From positions 4,419,001-4,483,000 of the forward strand of contig NZ_CP041405.1 in assembly GCF_007066085.1 (NCBI RefSeq): 64,000 nucleotides of DNA. The letters are read 5' to 3'. Of the stretch, positions 54,574-62,774 are shown one piece after another (within the stretch, counting starts at the first letter, position 1; each line of letters starts with the position of its first letter). The translations under genes were made by a program, and so were the position numbers. Origin of the DNA: Paenibacillus thiaminolyticus (lineage in GTDB: Bacteria > Bacillota > Bacilli > Paenibacillales > Paenibacillaceae). The notes beneath the pieces were generated by a model that was given only the letters and a program-made list of their open reading frames with translations, had not been told where the DNA came from and made no database searches.

Positions 54574-54616
54574 AGGCCCAAGCTGCACTTGATACCGACA
54601 AAGGAGGCACACGTAC

Positions 54617-55807
54617 ATGTTTTCCAGTTTGGGAGTCGCTCTCGGCTTCATTTACGTTTGTCTTGGCTTGATTGGCATCGGTGTACTCATTTTGTTATTG
54701 ATGAAAGCACGCAATAACCGGCTAGCCAAGCATCAGGAGATTTATTTGGAGAAGCATCAGCCCTATTTCGTGTATTTGCAGAGACATATGCTGGACCCGG
54801 ATCCGTTCCAGCCTCCCAAGGGGCCTCTTCGTACGCTGGAGATGAGGGTGATTCAGGAGAAGCTGATGGAATGGATGGACAAATTCAGCGGGGAGCAGCA
54901 GCAGAAGCTGACGGCGCTCTGTGAAGACATGGGTCTGGTGGACCGCGATATTAAGGAGTTAGGCAGCCTGTTCTACTCCAAGCAGATGAAGGCGGCGTTC
55001 CGGCTGGGCGGAATGCGCTCCGAGCGGGCGGTTCCCCATCTGATGAAGGCGATGATGCAGGAGAAGGACGGTCCGCTCCTGCAGGTGCTGGCGCGTTCCG
55101 TGGCCAAATGCGCCAACGAGGCGGAGCAGCTCCATACGATGCTTCAGCAGTTGACGCGCCACCGCCAAAGCCATTTGCTGGCTGCGGAGGTGTTGGAAGA
55201 GACGCGGGTGAACGCGACCCCGATGCTCGTCCGCTGTCTCAAGGACGAGTCGGACAATATGGTCAAGGCGGCTTTGCTCGCCTTAAGCGGACAGACGGAC
55301 GTCGCGCTGACGCCCGCCCTGCTTCCGCTCGTTGACAGTCATGACAAAGAGATCCGGGCCCTCGCGGTCAAAATGCTCGTTCGCGCCGGACATGCGCTGA
55401 CCGAGAACAACATCCGCGAATGGATCAAGGATCCGGAATGGGAGATCCGAGCCGCTGTGGCAGAAGCGCTCGGACATTCCAAGAACACGGATCGAATCCC
55501 GGTGCTCAAGCAAGCATTGACCGATTCCAATTGGTGGGTTCGCTACTACAGTGCGAACAGCCTGTCCAATATGGGGGATGAAGGCTTCCATGCGCTGTGC
55601 GAAGCAGCACTGGAGACCGACGATCACTTCAAGTCGGACATGGCGAAAGATCGCATACACAAGGAGCTTCTGCGCGAACACTTCTTTGCCGGCCGGCGAG
55701 AGCAGGGTGCCGGATATCAGCCGAAGCGGATCATCTATGAGCAGTATTTCGGCGAGGCCGCGATCGCTCCGCTACTTGGCAGGGTAGGAGGCGATTATTC
55801 TGCTTAG
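54617..55807 (+). CDS. HEAT-repeat protein with N-terminal membrane anchor
   Basis: 396 residues; AAAGGAGGCACACGTAC precedes the ATG. One membrane helix (residues ~7-29) is followed by a cytoplasmic helical region and six or so HEAT-like repeats from about residue 110 (RSERAVPHLMKAMM, 'DPEWEIRAAVAEALGHSKNTDRIPVLKQALTDSNWWVRYYSANSLSNMG'). Such repeats are protein-interaction scaffolds. Its 3' end overlaps the proposed non-ATG start of the glycosyltransferase gene, which implies coupled synthesis. It may tether the synthase complex; no enzymatic motif is seen. Confidence 0.82.
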   Translation: MFSSLGVALGFIYVCLGLIGIGVLILLLMKARNNRLAKHQEIYLEKHQPYFVYLQRHMLDPDPFQPPKGPLRTLEMRVIQEKLMEWMDKFSGEQQQKLTALCEDMGLVDRDIKELGSLFYSKQMKAAFRLGGMRSERAVPHLMKAMMQEKDGPLLQVLARSVAKCANEAEQLHTMLQQLTRHRQSHLLAAEVLEETRVNATPMLVRCLKDESDNMVKAALLALSGQTDVALTPALLPLVDSHDKEIRALAVKMLVRAGHALTENNIREWIKDPEWEIRAAVAEALGHSKNTDRIPVLKQALTDSNWWVRYYSANSLSNMGDEGFHALCEAALETDDHFKSDMAKDRIHKELLREHFFAGRREQGAGYQPKRIIYEQYFGEAAIAPLLGRVGGDYSA

Positions 55808-57227
55808 AGATCTGCTGCTTGTCTATGGCATCGTCGTCATGTACTACGTCATTATTGTCAACTCTATTTATTTCGGCATAATGCTGTGTTCTTTTAAGAG
55901 CATTTCCTCAATTGTTCGCCGCAAGCGATATGCGCTGCGCAGCAATCTCGCAGGCTCGGAGCATGTACCGCCGGTATCGCTGCTCGTGCCTGCCTATAAT
56001 GAAGAATTGACGATTATCGAGAATGTGAAGTCGCTTATGACGCTCAACTATTCGACCTACGAGATTATCGTCGTCAATGACGGCTCCAGCGATAATACGC
56101 TGCAGGTGATGATCGAGGAGTTCGGGATGTACCGTATGGACAATCTGGCTGTGCGCTACGCGGTCAATTGCACGAAGTTCCGGGGCGTCTATTACAATCC
56201 GGAATATCCGAATCTGTATCTTATCGACAAGGCGAATGGCGGGAAGGCCGACTCGCTCAACGCGGGGATCAACTTCTCCCACTATCCGCTCATCTCGTCG
56301 ATCGACGCCGACTCGCTGCTGGAGAAAGACTCGCTTATCCAAATGGCGAACCTGTACATGTCCAATCCGGAGGAGTATGTCGCCATCGGAGGCAATGTGC
56401 GGATCGCCAATGGCTGCAAGATCGAGAACGGCACCGTCACCGACGTGAGACTGCCGAAGAAGTGGTGGCCGATGTTCCAGACGCTGGAGTATTTGAAGGC
56501 GTTCCTCGGCGGCCGCATCGGCTGGGGCGCGATCAACGGGTTGATCATCGTCTCGGGCGCGTTCGGCCTGTTCCGCAAGGATTATGTCATCAAGGTCGGC
56601 GGGTACCGCGAAGGGTATCCGGGCGAGGACATGAACATCATTATCAAGCTGCACCGTTATATGCTGGAAAATAAACTGCCGTACCGTGTCGCGTTCTGCC
56701 CGGAAGCGGTCTGCTGGACGCAGGCGCCGGATACGTATCATATTTTGTCCAATCAGCGGAAGCGCTGGGGACGCGGCAATCTGAAAAACATGATCGAGAA
56801 CTACGACATGGCATTCCGTCCGAAGTACAAAGTATTCGGCTTGCTCTCGATGCCGTATACGATCCTGTTCGAGGCGCTGAATCCGTATTTCAAAGTCACG
56901 GGCTTGCTTGCCCTAATCGGGTATGCGTTCTTGGACATGACGCAATGGCCTATCGTGCTTATCTTCATGCTGATTAATTTCTTGTCCGGCATGCTGCTTG
57001 CCATCGGTTCGCTGCTGCTGGAGGAGATCGCCTTCAAGCGATATCCGCGGATCAGCGACCTGCTGCGCATGCTCGCATTCAGCGTGCTCATGTTCTTCGG
57101 CTATCGTCAGTTGGGAAGTCTATGGCGGATTCAAGGCCATATTCAATATTTCCAGAACAACAACTCGTGGGGGGCCATGACCCGCCAGAGCTGGCAAGAG
57201 GACAGCAAGCCGGCCAAATCGGCTTGA
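55800..57227 (+). CDS. Processive family-2 glycosyltransferase (polysaccharide synthase, BcsA/NodC-like)
   Basis: 475 residues if started at the CTG at 55800 (or ATT just before), which lies 8 nt after TAGGAGG and completes the first membrane helix. The first ATG (55839) has no binding site and would cut that helix. Catalytic motifs: VVNDGSSDN near residue 87, SIDADSLL near 163, GEDMN near 277, QRKRWGRGN near 320. This is the D, DxD, (E/T)D, QxxRW set of processive beta-glycosyltransferases. Several C-terminal helices form the export channel. It should polymerise a nucleotide sugar across the membrane; the neighbouring dehydrogenase suggests a uronic-acid-type sugar in the product. Confidence 0.88.
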   Translation: MLRDLLLVYGIVVMYYVIIVNSIYFGIMLCSFKSISSIVRRKRYALRSNLAGSEHVPPVSLLVPAYNEELTIIENVKSLMTLNYSTYEIIVVNDGSSDNTLQVMIEEFGMYRMDNLAVRYAVNCTKFRGVYYNPEYPNLYLIDKANGGKADSLNAGINFSHYPLISSIDADSLLEKDSLIQMANLYMSNPEEYVAIGGNVRIANGCKIENGTVTDVRLPKKWWPMFQTLEYLKAFLGGRIGWGAINGLIIVSGAFGLFRKDYVIKVGGYREGYPGEDMNIIIKLHRYMLENKLPYRVAFCPEAVCWTQAPDTYHILSNQRKRWGRGNLKNMIENYDMAFRPKYKVFGLLSMPYTILFEALNPYFKVTGLLALIGYAFLDMTQWPIVLIFMLINFLSGMLLAIGSLLLEEIAFKRYPRISDLLRMLAFSVLMFFGYRQLGSLWRIQGHIQYFQNNNSWGAMTRQSWQEDSKPAKSA

Positions 57228-57260
57228 CGATAACAGTTGGGAAAGGTGGTATTTCCGAAA

Positions 57261-58058
57261 ATGCTGAACACGGTAATGAAACCGGAAGCTGCACCGTCTG
57301 TCAAAGAAAAGGTCCAACGCTTGTGCGCCACTGACAGCGACCGCCTGGGGGTGATTCTCCTTCACGCTCAACCGTTCGGTTCGAACTGGGAAGCGCAGGC
57401 ACGGGAGTGGCTCTCGGCTGACCGGAATCTTCGCTTCGAGCTGCTGCGCGATGCGGCCCATGACATTCTGGCCGTGCTGCTGCCGGACTCCGCGCTCGAC
57501 ATGACCCACTATCATGCGCTGCAGCTGAAGATGCTGCTTGAGCAGAGCCATGTCGGCAAGCCGATCGTATGCGCGATCGCCGCCCCGGACAACCCGGCGG
57601 AAGCGAAATCGCTCCTCTTCGATCGCTGGTCGGAGCTGAAGATGATGGACGGCACCGCCGGCATTTGCGTCCTGCACGATGAGCTGGAGGCGCCTGATGC
57701 GAAGAAAATTCTCATCGTCGACCATGACGACAGCGTGCGCGAGTTCCTGCAGATTCAGCTCAAGCTCCAGGGCTATGAGGTGCATGCGGCAACCGATGCG
57801 ATAACCGCCCTGGACATGATCCGGAAGGAAGGCTACGACCTGATCGTCACCGAGCTCAATCTGTACGGGTTGAATGGCTTGCCGTTCATTTCCCAGATTC
57901 AGAAGATGGAACTGGCCAAAGAGCCCAAAATCGTCATTCTGTCGGAGCAGCGCGTAGGAAGTACGATCGAGCACTGCTTCCAGCAGGGCGTGAGCGACTA
58001 TATTACGAAGCCGTTCTCGCCGGCAGATTTGGACGCTAGAATCAGAAGCTGTTTTTAA
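57261..58058 (+). CDS. Pseudo-receiver protein with possible degenerate GGDEF-like N-terminus
   Basis: 265 residues from ATG 57261 (AAAGGTGGT upstream; an in-frame TTG at 57237 is less likely). Residues ~145-265 form a CheY-like receiver: KKILIVDHDDSVREFL, then DLIVTELNLYGLNG. Here the phospho-acceptor Asp is replaced by Glu (about residue 198), while the Ser (ILSEQR) and Lys (TKPF) positions are kept. The N-terminal ~125 residues have the spacing of a GGDEF domain, with LLRDAAHDILAVLLPDS where GGDEF would be, but no signature residues; this resemblance is my inference. It sits between the synthase and dehydrogenase genes, so it probably controls synthase activity or assembly by binding rather than by phosphorylation. 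Confidence 0.75.
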   Translation: MLNTVMKPEAAPSVKEKVQRLCATDSDRLGVILLHAQPFGSNWEAQAREWLSADRNLRFELLRDAAHDILAVLLPDSALDMTHYHALQLKMLLEQSHVGKPIVCAIAAPDNPAEAKSLLFDRWSELKMMDGTAGICVLHDELEAPDAKKILIVDHDDSVREFLQIQLKLQGYEVHAATDAITALDMIRKEGYDLIVTELNLYGLNGLPFISQIQKMELAKEPKIVILSEQRVGSTIEHCFQQGVSDYITKPFSPADLDARIRSCF

Positions 58059-58146
58059 ATAGATATATAAGTGCGTTCCCGCGGGCCGGCAAGCGGACTG
58101 TGGGAACAAACACGATAATCCAATTCTTCTATGGAAGGTGAAGCCT

Positions 58147-59511
58147 GTGAACATGTATGCCGCCAATTTGAAACACAACATCGAAAATCAATCGTCTGTC
58201 GTCGGAGTCATTGGTCTCGGATATGTCGGTCTGCCGCTCGCGGTCGAGATGTGCAAGCAAGGGTTCCGCGTCATCGGAATTGACCTGAACCCTTCGAAGA
58301 TCGCCAGCATCCGCAAAGGACACTCCTACATCAAGGACGTCAGCGATGAGACGCTGCAACAATGCATGGACACAGGTCGGTTCATGGCTACGAACGAGTA
58401 TGAGCATATCCGCGAAATGGATGCGGTCAGCATTTGCGTCCCGACGCCGCTGAGCGAGAATCAGGATCCGGATACGTCGTACATTACGCAAGTCGTGGAT
58501 CAATTGAAGCAGTATATGAAGAAGGGGAGCCTCATTACGCTCGAGAGCACGACTTATCCGGGCACGACGGAGGAGCTCATTCAACGGGAGATCGAGAAGC
58601 TGGGCTACCGTGCGGGAGAGGATTTCTTCCTCTGCTTCTCGCCGGAGCGGGTCGATCCTTCCAACACGAAATACAATACGTTCAACACGCCGAAGGTCAT
58701 CGGCGGGGCCACCCCGACCTGCCTGGAGCTGGGGGCCGCACTCTATAGCCGCGTCGTCATGGAGGTCGTGCCGGTCTCGTCCACGAAGGTGGCCGAAATG
58801 TCCAAGCTGCTGGAGAACACGTTCCGCAGCATCAATATTGCCTTCATCAACGAGATGGCGATGATGTGCGACCGGATGAGCATCGACATCTGGGAAGTCA
58901 TCGAAGCGGCTTCGACGAAGCCGTTCGGATTCATGCCGTTCTACCCGGGACCGGGGATCGGCGGCCACTGCATCCCGCTTGATCCAATGTATCTGTCTTG
59001 GAAGGCGAAGGGCTTCCGCTTCTACAGCAAATTCATCGATATTGCCCAATCGATCAATGCGAACATGCCATACTATGTCGTGGAGAAGACCGGACGGATT
59101 CTGAATCAGAGCTCCAAATCGCTCAATCATTCCAAGATCCTCATCCTCGGGATGGCGTACAAATCCGACATCGACGATCTGCGGGAATCGCCAGGACTGG
59201 AAGTGTACGAGCTGTTCAAGGCGAGCGGCGCCAATGTCGATTATTACGATCCGCATGCCACTCACTTCATCAGCAAGTCGGGTAAAATGGTGCGTACTAT
59301 CGACTACAATCTGCAGGACTTCGGAACGTATGACTGCATGGTGCTGATTACGAGCCACCAGTCATTCGATTATGAAGAACTTGCCGATCTGGGCATTCCG
59401 ATTCTGGATACCCGCAACGCCTTCAAGGGCATCGAGCGGCCGAATATTTTCAAGCTGGGCAATTCGGTGCAGCAAATTCAGAGTGAGTGGGATCAGGTTG
59501 TTCTGGTCTAG
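58147..59511 (+). CDS. Nucleotide-sugar 6-dehydrogenase (UDP-HexNAc type, WbpA-like)
   Basis: 454 residues from the GTG at 58147 (GGAAGGTGAAGCCT upstream). NAD-binding VIGLGYVGLPLAVEM near residue 20, ESTTYPGTTEELI near 130 (a pattern typical of UDP-GlcNAc/UDP-ManNAc dehydrogenases rather than UDP-glucose ones), and the catalytic Cys in GPGIGGHCIPLDPMYL near 275. 'AYKSDIDDLRESPGLEV' belongs to the C-terminal UDP-binding domain. It oxidises the sugar C6 alcohol to a carboxylate in two NAD+ steps, supplying a uronic acid donor for the synthase of this operon. Confidence 0.9.
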   Translation: MNMYAANLKHNIENQSSVVGVIGLGYVGLPLAVEMCKQGFRVIGIDLNPSKIASIRKGHSYIKDVSDETLQQCMDTGRFMATNEYEHIREMDAVSICVPTPLSENQDPDTSYITQVVDQLKQYMKKGSLITLESTTYPGTTEELIQREIEKLGYRAGEDFFLCFSPERVDPSNTKYNTFNTPKVIGGATPTCLELGAALYSRVVMEVVPVSSTKVAEMSKLLENTFRSINIAFINEMAMMCDRMSIDIWEVIEAASTKPFGFMPFYPGPGIGGHCIPLDPMYLSWKAKGFRFYSKFIDIAQSINANMPYYVVEKTGRILNQSSKSLNHSKILILGMAYKSDIDDLRESPGLEVYELFKASGANVDYYDPHATHFISKSGKMVRTIDYNLQDFGTYDCMVLITSHQSFDYEELADLGIPILDTRNAFKGIERPNIFKLGNSVQQIQSEWDQVVLV

Positions 59512-60445
59512 ACCGCTTCTGTGGCTGTTCCGCAGGAACGAGGAAGGCGGTTGGCGGCCCTCGTTCCTTACTGGGCAGCACGGGCTGAAGGTGGCCGTGC
59601 TGCTCTGCTGTTTGGCGGTCGCTGCTCTGCTGCTCAGCCAGGCCGGAACGGAGAATACGCGGGCGACCTGGCTGTGGGAGACGAAATGGATGGCGGAAGC
59701 GCCGGCCGATATCGTCTCCTTCGCGCAAGCGCAGCGGATCAATCTGATCTATCTGCAGATTGATGAGGAGCAGGAAGCGGAGTCTTACCGCCGCTTCATA
59801 CGCATGGCCCGCGAGGCCGGCATCCAGGTGCACGCCCTGGAAGGGAAGCCCGAGTGGGCCAAGCCCGACCGCCGCGAGGAGGGCGTCGGCTTCATCCGCT
59901 GGGTCCGCGATTATAATGCGGCCGTTCCGGAGGAGGAGCGGTTCAGCGGCGTCCATTTCGATGTCGAGCCTTATCTCCTGCCGGGCTGGAAGGAAGAGCA
60001 GGCTCGCATCGTGAAGGAATGGACGGACAGCATGGACCGCTGGATTCACGAGGCCCGGGAGGCGGGGCTGTTCATCGCGGCCGATGTGCCCTTCTGGCTG
60101 GACAAGATTCCGGCGCCAGAGGAGGACGCCTCGATGAGCGTCTGGGTGCAGGAGCGGTTCGACGCCATCACGATTATGGCGTACCGCAACCATGTCAATG
60201 CGATCTATGACGTGGCCGCGGCCGATCTGAGCATCGGGGAGCGGCTGAACCGCCCGGTTCTCGTCGGGGTCGAGCTGGGCCAGACCGACGAAGGCGAGAG
60301 CGTATCTTTCCATGGCCAGTCGGAGCATTATTTTGATTACCATTTACGGGCGCTGGAGCAGCAGGGAGGACGCCATCCGTCCTTCGCCGGCGTCGCCATC
60401 CATCATCTGCGGGCGTGGTACGACAAGGTATACGAAGCGGAATGA
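59483..60445 (+). CDS. Membrane-anchored TIM-barrel-like protein of the exopolysaccharide operon
   Basis: About 320 residues; the frame overlaps the end of the dehydrogenase gene. The start is unclear: the GTG at 59483 is used, but no good Shine-Dalgarno is seen. A membrane helix (GLKVAVLLCCLAVAALLLSQ, residues ~36-55) precedes a domain with beta/alpha repeats. These include INLIYLQIDEEQEAESYRRFI, 'GIQVHALEGKPEWA', FSGVHFDVEPYLLPGW near 160, 'FIAADVPFWLD', and 'ITIMAYRNH' near 240. The acidic HFDVEP strand end and the MAYRN strand resemble GH18/GH-like barrels. Glycan hydrolase or binding activity is inferred, not shown. Last gene of the operon. Confidence 0.7.
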   Translation: MSGIRLFWSRPLLWLFRRNEEGGWRPSFLTGQHGLKVAVLLCCLAVAALLLSQAGTENTRATWLWETKWMAEAPADIVSFAQAQRINLIYLQIDEEQEAESYRRFIRMAREAGIQVHALEGKPEWAKPDRREEGVGFIRWVRDYNAAVPEEERFSGVHFDVEPYLLPGWKEEQARIVKEWTDSMDRWIHEAREAGLFIAADVPFWLDKIPAPEEDASMSVWVQERFDAITIMAYRNHVNAIYDVAAADLSIGERLNRPVLVGVELGQTDEGESVSFHGQSEHYFDYHLRALEQQGGRHPSFAGVAIHHLRAWYDKVYEAE

Positions 60446-60485
60446 AACAAATAGATGGGAGCCTTGCTTTTATTGCAAATAAAAT

Positions 60486-60510
60486 GAGGGGCTGAATAAT
60501 CCGGCCCCTC
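60486..60510 (+). terminator. Hairpin after the exopolysaccharide operon
   Basis: GAGGGGC/GCCCCTC with an 11-nt loop, followed by GATATTG; the T-tract is weak, so termination is probable but not certain. Confidence 0.55.
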
Positions 60511-60639
60511 GATATTGTAATCATTCATTAAACCTCCAAGAGAGGTTCTATTCATAACGAACTGAAGTCATAATGATTCCCATTGATTTTTAATTGTAAA
60601 TATATACACCATCCCAATTCAGGTCGTTTAGGACGTTAG

Positions 60640-61235
60640 TTACATGACCATATCCAAATACATCCGACTTATATCTATCATGAACCCAGCAAAGGATAAA
60701 GTGCCTGTCACTGATCTCATCATTCCAAAGTCGGTATGAAACGTCGGTGCTCCACTATCCTCTTTAGCCTTCACAACTCTCATTTGTGAGTACCTAATAC
60801 CTGGATTCTCTTCATCAAGGGTAAAATACCGGTTTGTAACGAGTTCACCGCAAGTAATTTCCGTTGTATCGCCAGATTTACATATAATAGAACCTAGAAC
60901 TTCTTCGTCTTCTCTTTCCCAACCATTGATAGACAGGCTCTCATATCGATTGTTATCAATAAACTTACCTGCCTCTGATGAAGAAATTGGAATGCTGAGA
61001 GCATCAGATAAACTTGGTCTTCCAGGCAAGGCCGAAACTCTGTTTACAGAACCAATAGAGCTTCCACCTTGCTGGAAGGAGTCGCCGACACGGCCGCAAT
61101 GTCCTGCTGTAATATACTAATACCGCCCTCCGCTATAAGCAGAAAATGATCCTGTACATCACTGGCACTTTATTTTGACTCGTCCTCCAGTAGAAAAAAT
61201 TGATGTAAAACGCTCTAAGTGCCAAGTTTTACTTA
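60640..61235 (-). pseudogene. Decayed chymotrypsin-like (S1) serine protease gene
   Basis: The minus-strand frame reads a recognisable S1 protease of streptogrisin type. It contains a GSFSAYSGGRY segment, the catalytic-His motif ITAGHCG (about 61105-61085), SDALSIPI with the likely Asp, the CKSGDTTEITCG strand typical of these enzymes, and EDSGAPTF where GDSGxP is expected. Two in-frame stops interrupt the N-terminal half: TAG directly before YITAGHC and TGA about 18 codons earlier. The signal/pro region cannot be traced. A 129-codon open frame (60640-61029, TTG start) is only the remnant. The region is clearly richer in A/T than its surroundings. Confidence 0.82.
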
Positions 61236-61261
61236 GGAAAATGGACAATCTCCACCCCCAG

Positions 61262-61535
61262 ACACGTCTATCCGGTAAGCGGAATCCGCAGAACTGCATG
61301 ATTTCTCCAGACACGCTTATTCGGTAAGCGAAATCCTGCGCAAAGACAGCAATTCGCTATAGACGACCTCACCAGTAAGGGAATCCTGCAAAACTGCAGG
61401 AATTTCACCCGTTTCGCTTCGACTTGGAGCAAAAGGGGCTAAAATGATGTAGATATGCAGCAATTCCTCGTGATGTGGACTCATTGGGCCAAAATTCCTG
61501 TAAATTAGCAGCAATTCCCTCCACAGTTCAAGCCC
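61262..61535. repeat. Second intergenic repeat cluster (about 50-nt units, TCCTGCAAA core)
   Basis: Three tandem units begin at about 61262, 61311 and 61361: ACACGCTTATTCGGTAAGCG-like sequence followed by AATCCTGCAAAACTGCAG-like sequence, the third with a perfect TCCTGCA-AAAC-TGCAGGA palindrome at 61384-61401. More degenerate copies follow near 61455 (ATGCAGCAATTCC) and 61495 (TTCCTGTAAATTAGCAG). Same core as the cluster at 31.6 kb. Non-coding as far as I can see. Confidence 0.8.
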
Positions 61536-61649
61536 CAGGGGGCAACGATGCCTTCAGAGGGCGATGATACCCCCAGGATCCGAGCGTTTATCCAATTTCG
61601 GCTGTAATATTTACTTGAATGAAAAAAGAGTGAGGATGTGAGAAAGCAT

Positions 61650-62315
61650 ATGAGAAAATTTTTTCTATGTACGATTATCATTTTCCTTGTTTCAAATTTG
61701 GCAGTGGTAGTGAAGGCGGAAGTTCAGAAAGGACAAAAATAAGCGATAACGTACTCAAATCAGATGTGACGATAGAAGTGAACAACAATGTAGTCGAAGC
61801 GGATTGATATCGATCATCAGCCGATGAAGACGATGAAATCGAGCAAGAACGCGAGGGCCCGGAAGGGAGACTTCACGTTGTCGCTCTATTCATCGAAGAC
61901 AGTATATAAGGCAGGAGAGCCGATAGACATCTGGTCGACGCTACAATATGAAGGTGATGATCGTATAGAAATCATTCATCCGAATCGGATGATACTCTAT
62001 TCCATTCGAGACGAAGCGGGGCAAGCTACAGATGACATGACCCAGGTTGCGCGCAAGCAAACGGTATTCGAGCCGGGGGACATGGTGCTGGATGCCCTGA
62101 ATTCCTTTCATTTGGTAACTTATAATTTTCTATATAATAGAGACACTGCACCGGAGCCTGGCGTAAACGATCCGCTCAGCGACAATGTAAGGCGCGCTTT
62201 CTTGCCAGCTGGCAAGTACCGAATTCTGGCTTATACTTCTTCATTGGAAGAGGAGGGAGCCGGAGAGAAGCTCGATGAACTGCGGGTGGAGTTGGAGATC
62301 GAGGTGCAGGAGTAA
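61650..62315 (+). pseudogene. Secreted protein gene disrupted by two compensating frameshifts
   Basis: ATG 61650 (after GTGAGGATGTGAGAAAGC) encodes a clear signal peptide beginning MRKFFLCTIIIFLV. The frame then stops at about 61740. In another frame, 61690-61806 reads a plausible mature N-terminus (GSGSEGGSSERTKISD, then VTIEVNNNVVEAD) ending at a TGA. The original frame resumes by 61824 with a coherent domain (DFTLSLYSSKTVYKAGEPID ... AGKYRILAYTSSLEEE) to 62315. So the signal peptide and C-terminal domain share a frame while the middle is shifted: two indels, or sequencing errors. The C-terminal beta-rich domain may be BsuPI-like; function unknown. Confidence 0.7.
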
Positions 62316-62333
62316 GCGGAGCAAGAGGTGTCA

Positions 62334-62616
62334 ATGGTATGGAGTTCCTGCGCCCGCGCGCTGGCGGACCCAGGATTGGGCATTGTCCAACGGGCGCGAG
62401 AATTTGTGCCGTATCGGAGGCATGCCCTCCTGGATACAGGACGCTCAATATCCGAGCTGCCCCGAATGCCGCGAGACGATGGCCTTCATCGCCCAGCTCG
62501 ATTCCGATCTGCCGCTGGCGGACGGCGGGGAATGGATGTGGGGCAGCGGCGGGATCGGCTACCTATTCTGGTGCGACTGCTGCAAAGTGAGCGGGCATTT
62601 ATGGCAATGCACCTGA
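62334..62616 (+). pseudogene. C-terminal remnant of a zinc-ribbon/DUF1963-like protein
   Basis: From about YGVPAPARWRTQDW onward the frame has strong protein character: CRIGGMPSWIQDAQYPSCPECRETM, 'FIAQLDSDLPLADGGEWMWGSGG', and 'FWCDCCKVSGHLWQCT' at the end. Paired Cys (CPEC, CDCC) suggest a metal-binding fold, and the GG-P-W-x-QD pattern resembles YwqG/DUF1963 proteins. The N-terminal part of such a protein is missing; the frame upstream reads only as arginine/serine-rich shadow of the previous gene. Only 18 bp separate it from that gene. Confidence 0.65.
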
Positions 62617-62658
62617 CGGGAGCAATGAAAGGTAACGGGATTACGGAGCGTGAATGGA

Positions 62659-62703
62659 ACCCCGTAGGCGGAGCACTTCGCTAGTGCCTCTGCTCTACGG
62701 GGT
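62659..62703. terminator. Long GC-rich hairpin between convergent genes
   Basis: ACCCCGTAG/CTACGGGGT 9-bp outer stem with an inner GAGCAC/GTGCCTC-type pairing, about 45 nt in all. No T-run on either side, so it may be a structural repeat or part of a terminator pair. Confidence 0.5.
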
Positions 62704-62774
62704 ACTGCTAAGTGCCAAGGGGGTGCTTGGCCGTAGATGTTCGTGAATAGAGGGAGTGCAGCTCCATATATGAC

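Noticed and set aside
58129..59358. 409-codon open frame antisense to the nucleotide-sugar dehydrogenase
   Set aside because: Shadow frame with no motif of its own.
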